Positions 63,099 through 64,000 of a DNA stretch of 64,000 bases are shown here, one piece after another. This DNA comes from Achromobacter animicus. GTDB taxonomy: Bacteria; Pseudomonadota; Gammaproteobacteria; Burkholderiales; Burkholderiaceae_B. The stretch lies in contig NZ_CADIJM010000002.1 of NCBI RefSeq assembly GCF_902859585.1, positions 1 to 64,000 on the forward strand. Reading direction: 5' to 3'. Made by a program: the position numbers and the translations under genes. The stretch's first letter is position 1. Every line of letters begins with the position of its first letter. The notes beneath the pieces were generated by a model. That model was not told where the DNA came from and did no database searches. It worked only from the letters and a program-made list of their open reading frames with translations.

Positions 63099-64000
63099 AG
63101 ATCCTGATCATGGGCGCTGGTCGCGTAGGCACCAGCGTGGCGGAAAACCTGGTGTCCGAGCAAAACGACATCACGGTCATCGATTCCGACCCCGCCCAGT
63201 TGCAATACCTGCAAGAACACTTTGACCTGCGTGTCGTCCTGGGTGACGGCTCGCAGGTTTCTGTTTTGGAAAATGCCGGCGCCGCCGACACCGATCTCTT
63301 CATCGCCTGTGCGGCGTCCGACACCGCCAACATGGTGGCGTGCAAGGTCGCACGCCAGCTGTTCAACATCCCCCGCCGCATCGCCCGTATCCGCTCCGCT
63401 GAGTTTCCCGAGCATCCGGAACTCATGAGCGAAGAAGGCTTTTGCATCGACGCGCTCATCAGCCCCGAACGCAGCGTCACCACCTACCTGCAAAGCCTCA
63501 TCGAGTTCCCCGAGGCCCTGCAGGTCGTGGAATTCGCCGAAGGCCGCGTCAGCGTCGTGACCGTACGCGTGGGGCATGGCAGCCCGATGGCGCATTCGTC
63601 CGTGGACAAGCTGCGCGACGTCTGGCCGGACGTGAAGGCGCGCGTCATCGACGTCCTGCGCGACGGACGTCCCCTGCGGGCGGGCAGCGGCACCGTCATC
63701 GCCCCGGGCGATGAAGTCGTGCTGGTCGTCGATTCCGACCACGCGCGGCGCGCTGTGCGCAAGCTGCGCGACGCCGAGCGCGCGGTGCGCCGCGTCATGA
63801 TCGCGGGCGGCGGCAACATCGGCCTGCGCCTGGCGCGCCAGCTTGCCGAGGAAAAGTACAGCGTCCGCATCATCGAGCACGACCTGAAGCGCTGCGAATA
63901 TCTGGCGACCCAGCTTCCGGACAGCGTGCTGATCCTGCACGGCAGCGGCACCGACGAGGCGCTGCTCGAGCGCGAGAACATCGAGGACATGGACACGTGG
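63095..64000 (+). CDS. trkA: Trk system potassium transporter TrkA (cut by window end)
   Basis: The first 302 codons of TrkA. The first RCK-N Rossmann motif is MKILIMGAGRVGTSVAENL with acidic VIDSD, an RCK-C domain follows (about 140-220), and the second RCK-N starts at RRVMIAGGGNIGLRLARQL near residue 230. TrkA is the NAD-binding cytoplasmic gate of Trk potassium uptake. The ATG overlaps the stop of the response regulator, linking NtrYX and potassium transport in one transcript. The end lies outside the window. Confidence 0.93.
   Translation, partial: MKILIMGAGRVGTSVAENLVSEQNDITVIDSDPAQLQYLQEHFDLRVVLGDGSQVSVLENAGAADTDLFIACAASDTANMVACKVARQLFNIPRRIARIRSAEFPEHPELMSEEGFCIDALISPERSVTTYLQSLIEFPEALQVVEFAEGRVSVVTVRVGHGSPMAHSSVDKLRDVWPDVKARVIDVLRDGRPLRAGSGTVIAPGDEVVLVVDSDHARRAVRKLRDAERAVRRVMIAGGGNIGLRLARQLAEEKYSVRIIEHDLKRCEYLATQLPDSVLILHGSGTDEALLERENIEDMDTW

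Overview
The window is GC-rich, tightly packed chromosomal DNA of a betaproteobacterium, most likely Alcaligenaceae (Achromobacter/Bordetella type). The basis is protein resemblance and gene order: a Bug/TctC solitary binding protein, a DUF4148 protein, a general porin with its usual signal sequence, the argB / pyrimidine 5'-nucleotidase / slmA set, and an NtrYX pair between rsmB and trkA. I see no rRNA, tRNA, CRISPR array, insertion sequence or prophage. About 64 protein genes fill the window, most of them core genome; one (cydX) is very short and one (trkA) is cut by the window end.

Layout. 0.2-5.4 kb (minus strand): an Ldh-family dehydrogenase with a DASS/SLC13 anion transporter, then argB, a pyrimidine 5'-nucleotidase and slmA. 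5.7-12.5 kb: a solitary MetQ-like binding protein, a TlpA-like thioredoxin, an outer-membrane maintenance set (dolP-like lipoprotein, SIS protein, yraN, divergent rsmI) as in the E. coli yra region, then ogt, rlpA and rapZ. 12.7-16.2 kb: a two-gene multiheme cytochrome c unit and a MocR regulator lie between rapZ and hprK. 16.2-22.3 kb (minus strand): the envelope/nitrogen-PTS block kdsD-kdsC-lptC-lptA-lptB-hpf-ptsN-hprK. No rpoN lies between lptB and hpf, where many proteobacteria carry it.

22.4-31.5 kb: purT, a GbsR/MarR-type regulator with a perfect 20-bp palindrome at its promoter, the complete bd oxidase set cydA-cydB-cydX-cydD-cydC, and apt. 31.6-37.1 kb: a LysR regulator, a three-repeat DUF4148 protein, a porin, biosynthetic ilvA and a small YqaA-like membrane protein. 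37.3-42.3 kb: a 1319-residue FAD plus iron-sulfur dehydrogenase and two Hsp20 chaperones with a sigma-32-like promoter and a possible RNA thermometer. 42.5-48.5 kb: a Bug binding protein, a YggS-type PLP protein, a PLP aminotransferase, an amino-acid binding protein, a small membrane protein and HMG-CoA lyase.

48.6-64 kb: the dprA / def-fmt ... rsmB ... trkA order known from E. coli is kept, but a ~6.5-kb block (CYTH protein, PPOX flavoprotein, HAD phosphatase, NTF2-like protein, LOG protein, ferritin-like protein, rimO, orphan HTH, LysE exporter) is inserted after fmt, and DUF4390-ntrY-ntrX after rsmB. The NtrX-type regulator is short: receiver plus Fis helix, with no sigma-54 AAA+ domain. 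Together with the missing rpoN this is the most coherent biological story in the window: an NtrYX system that appears to work without sigma-54. The best regulatory candidates are the palindrome at the cyd-linked regulator, the hsp20 leader and a possibly leaderless ptsN. I did not find a clearly new multi-gene system.
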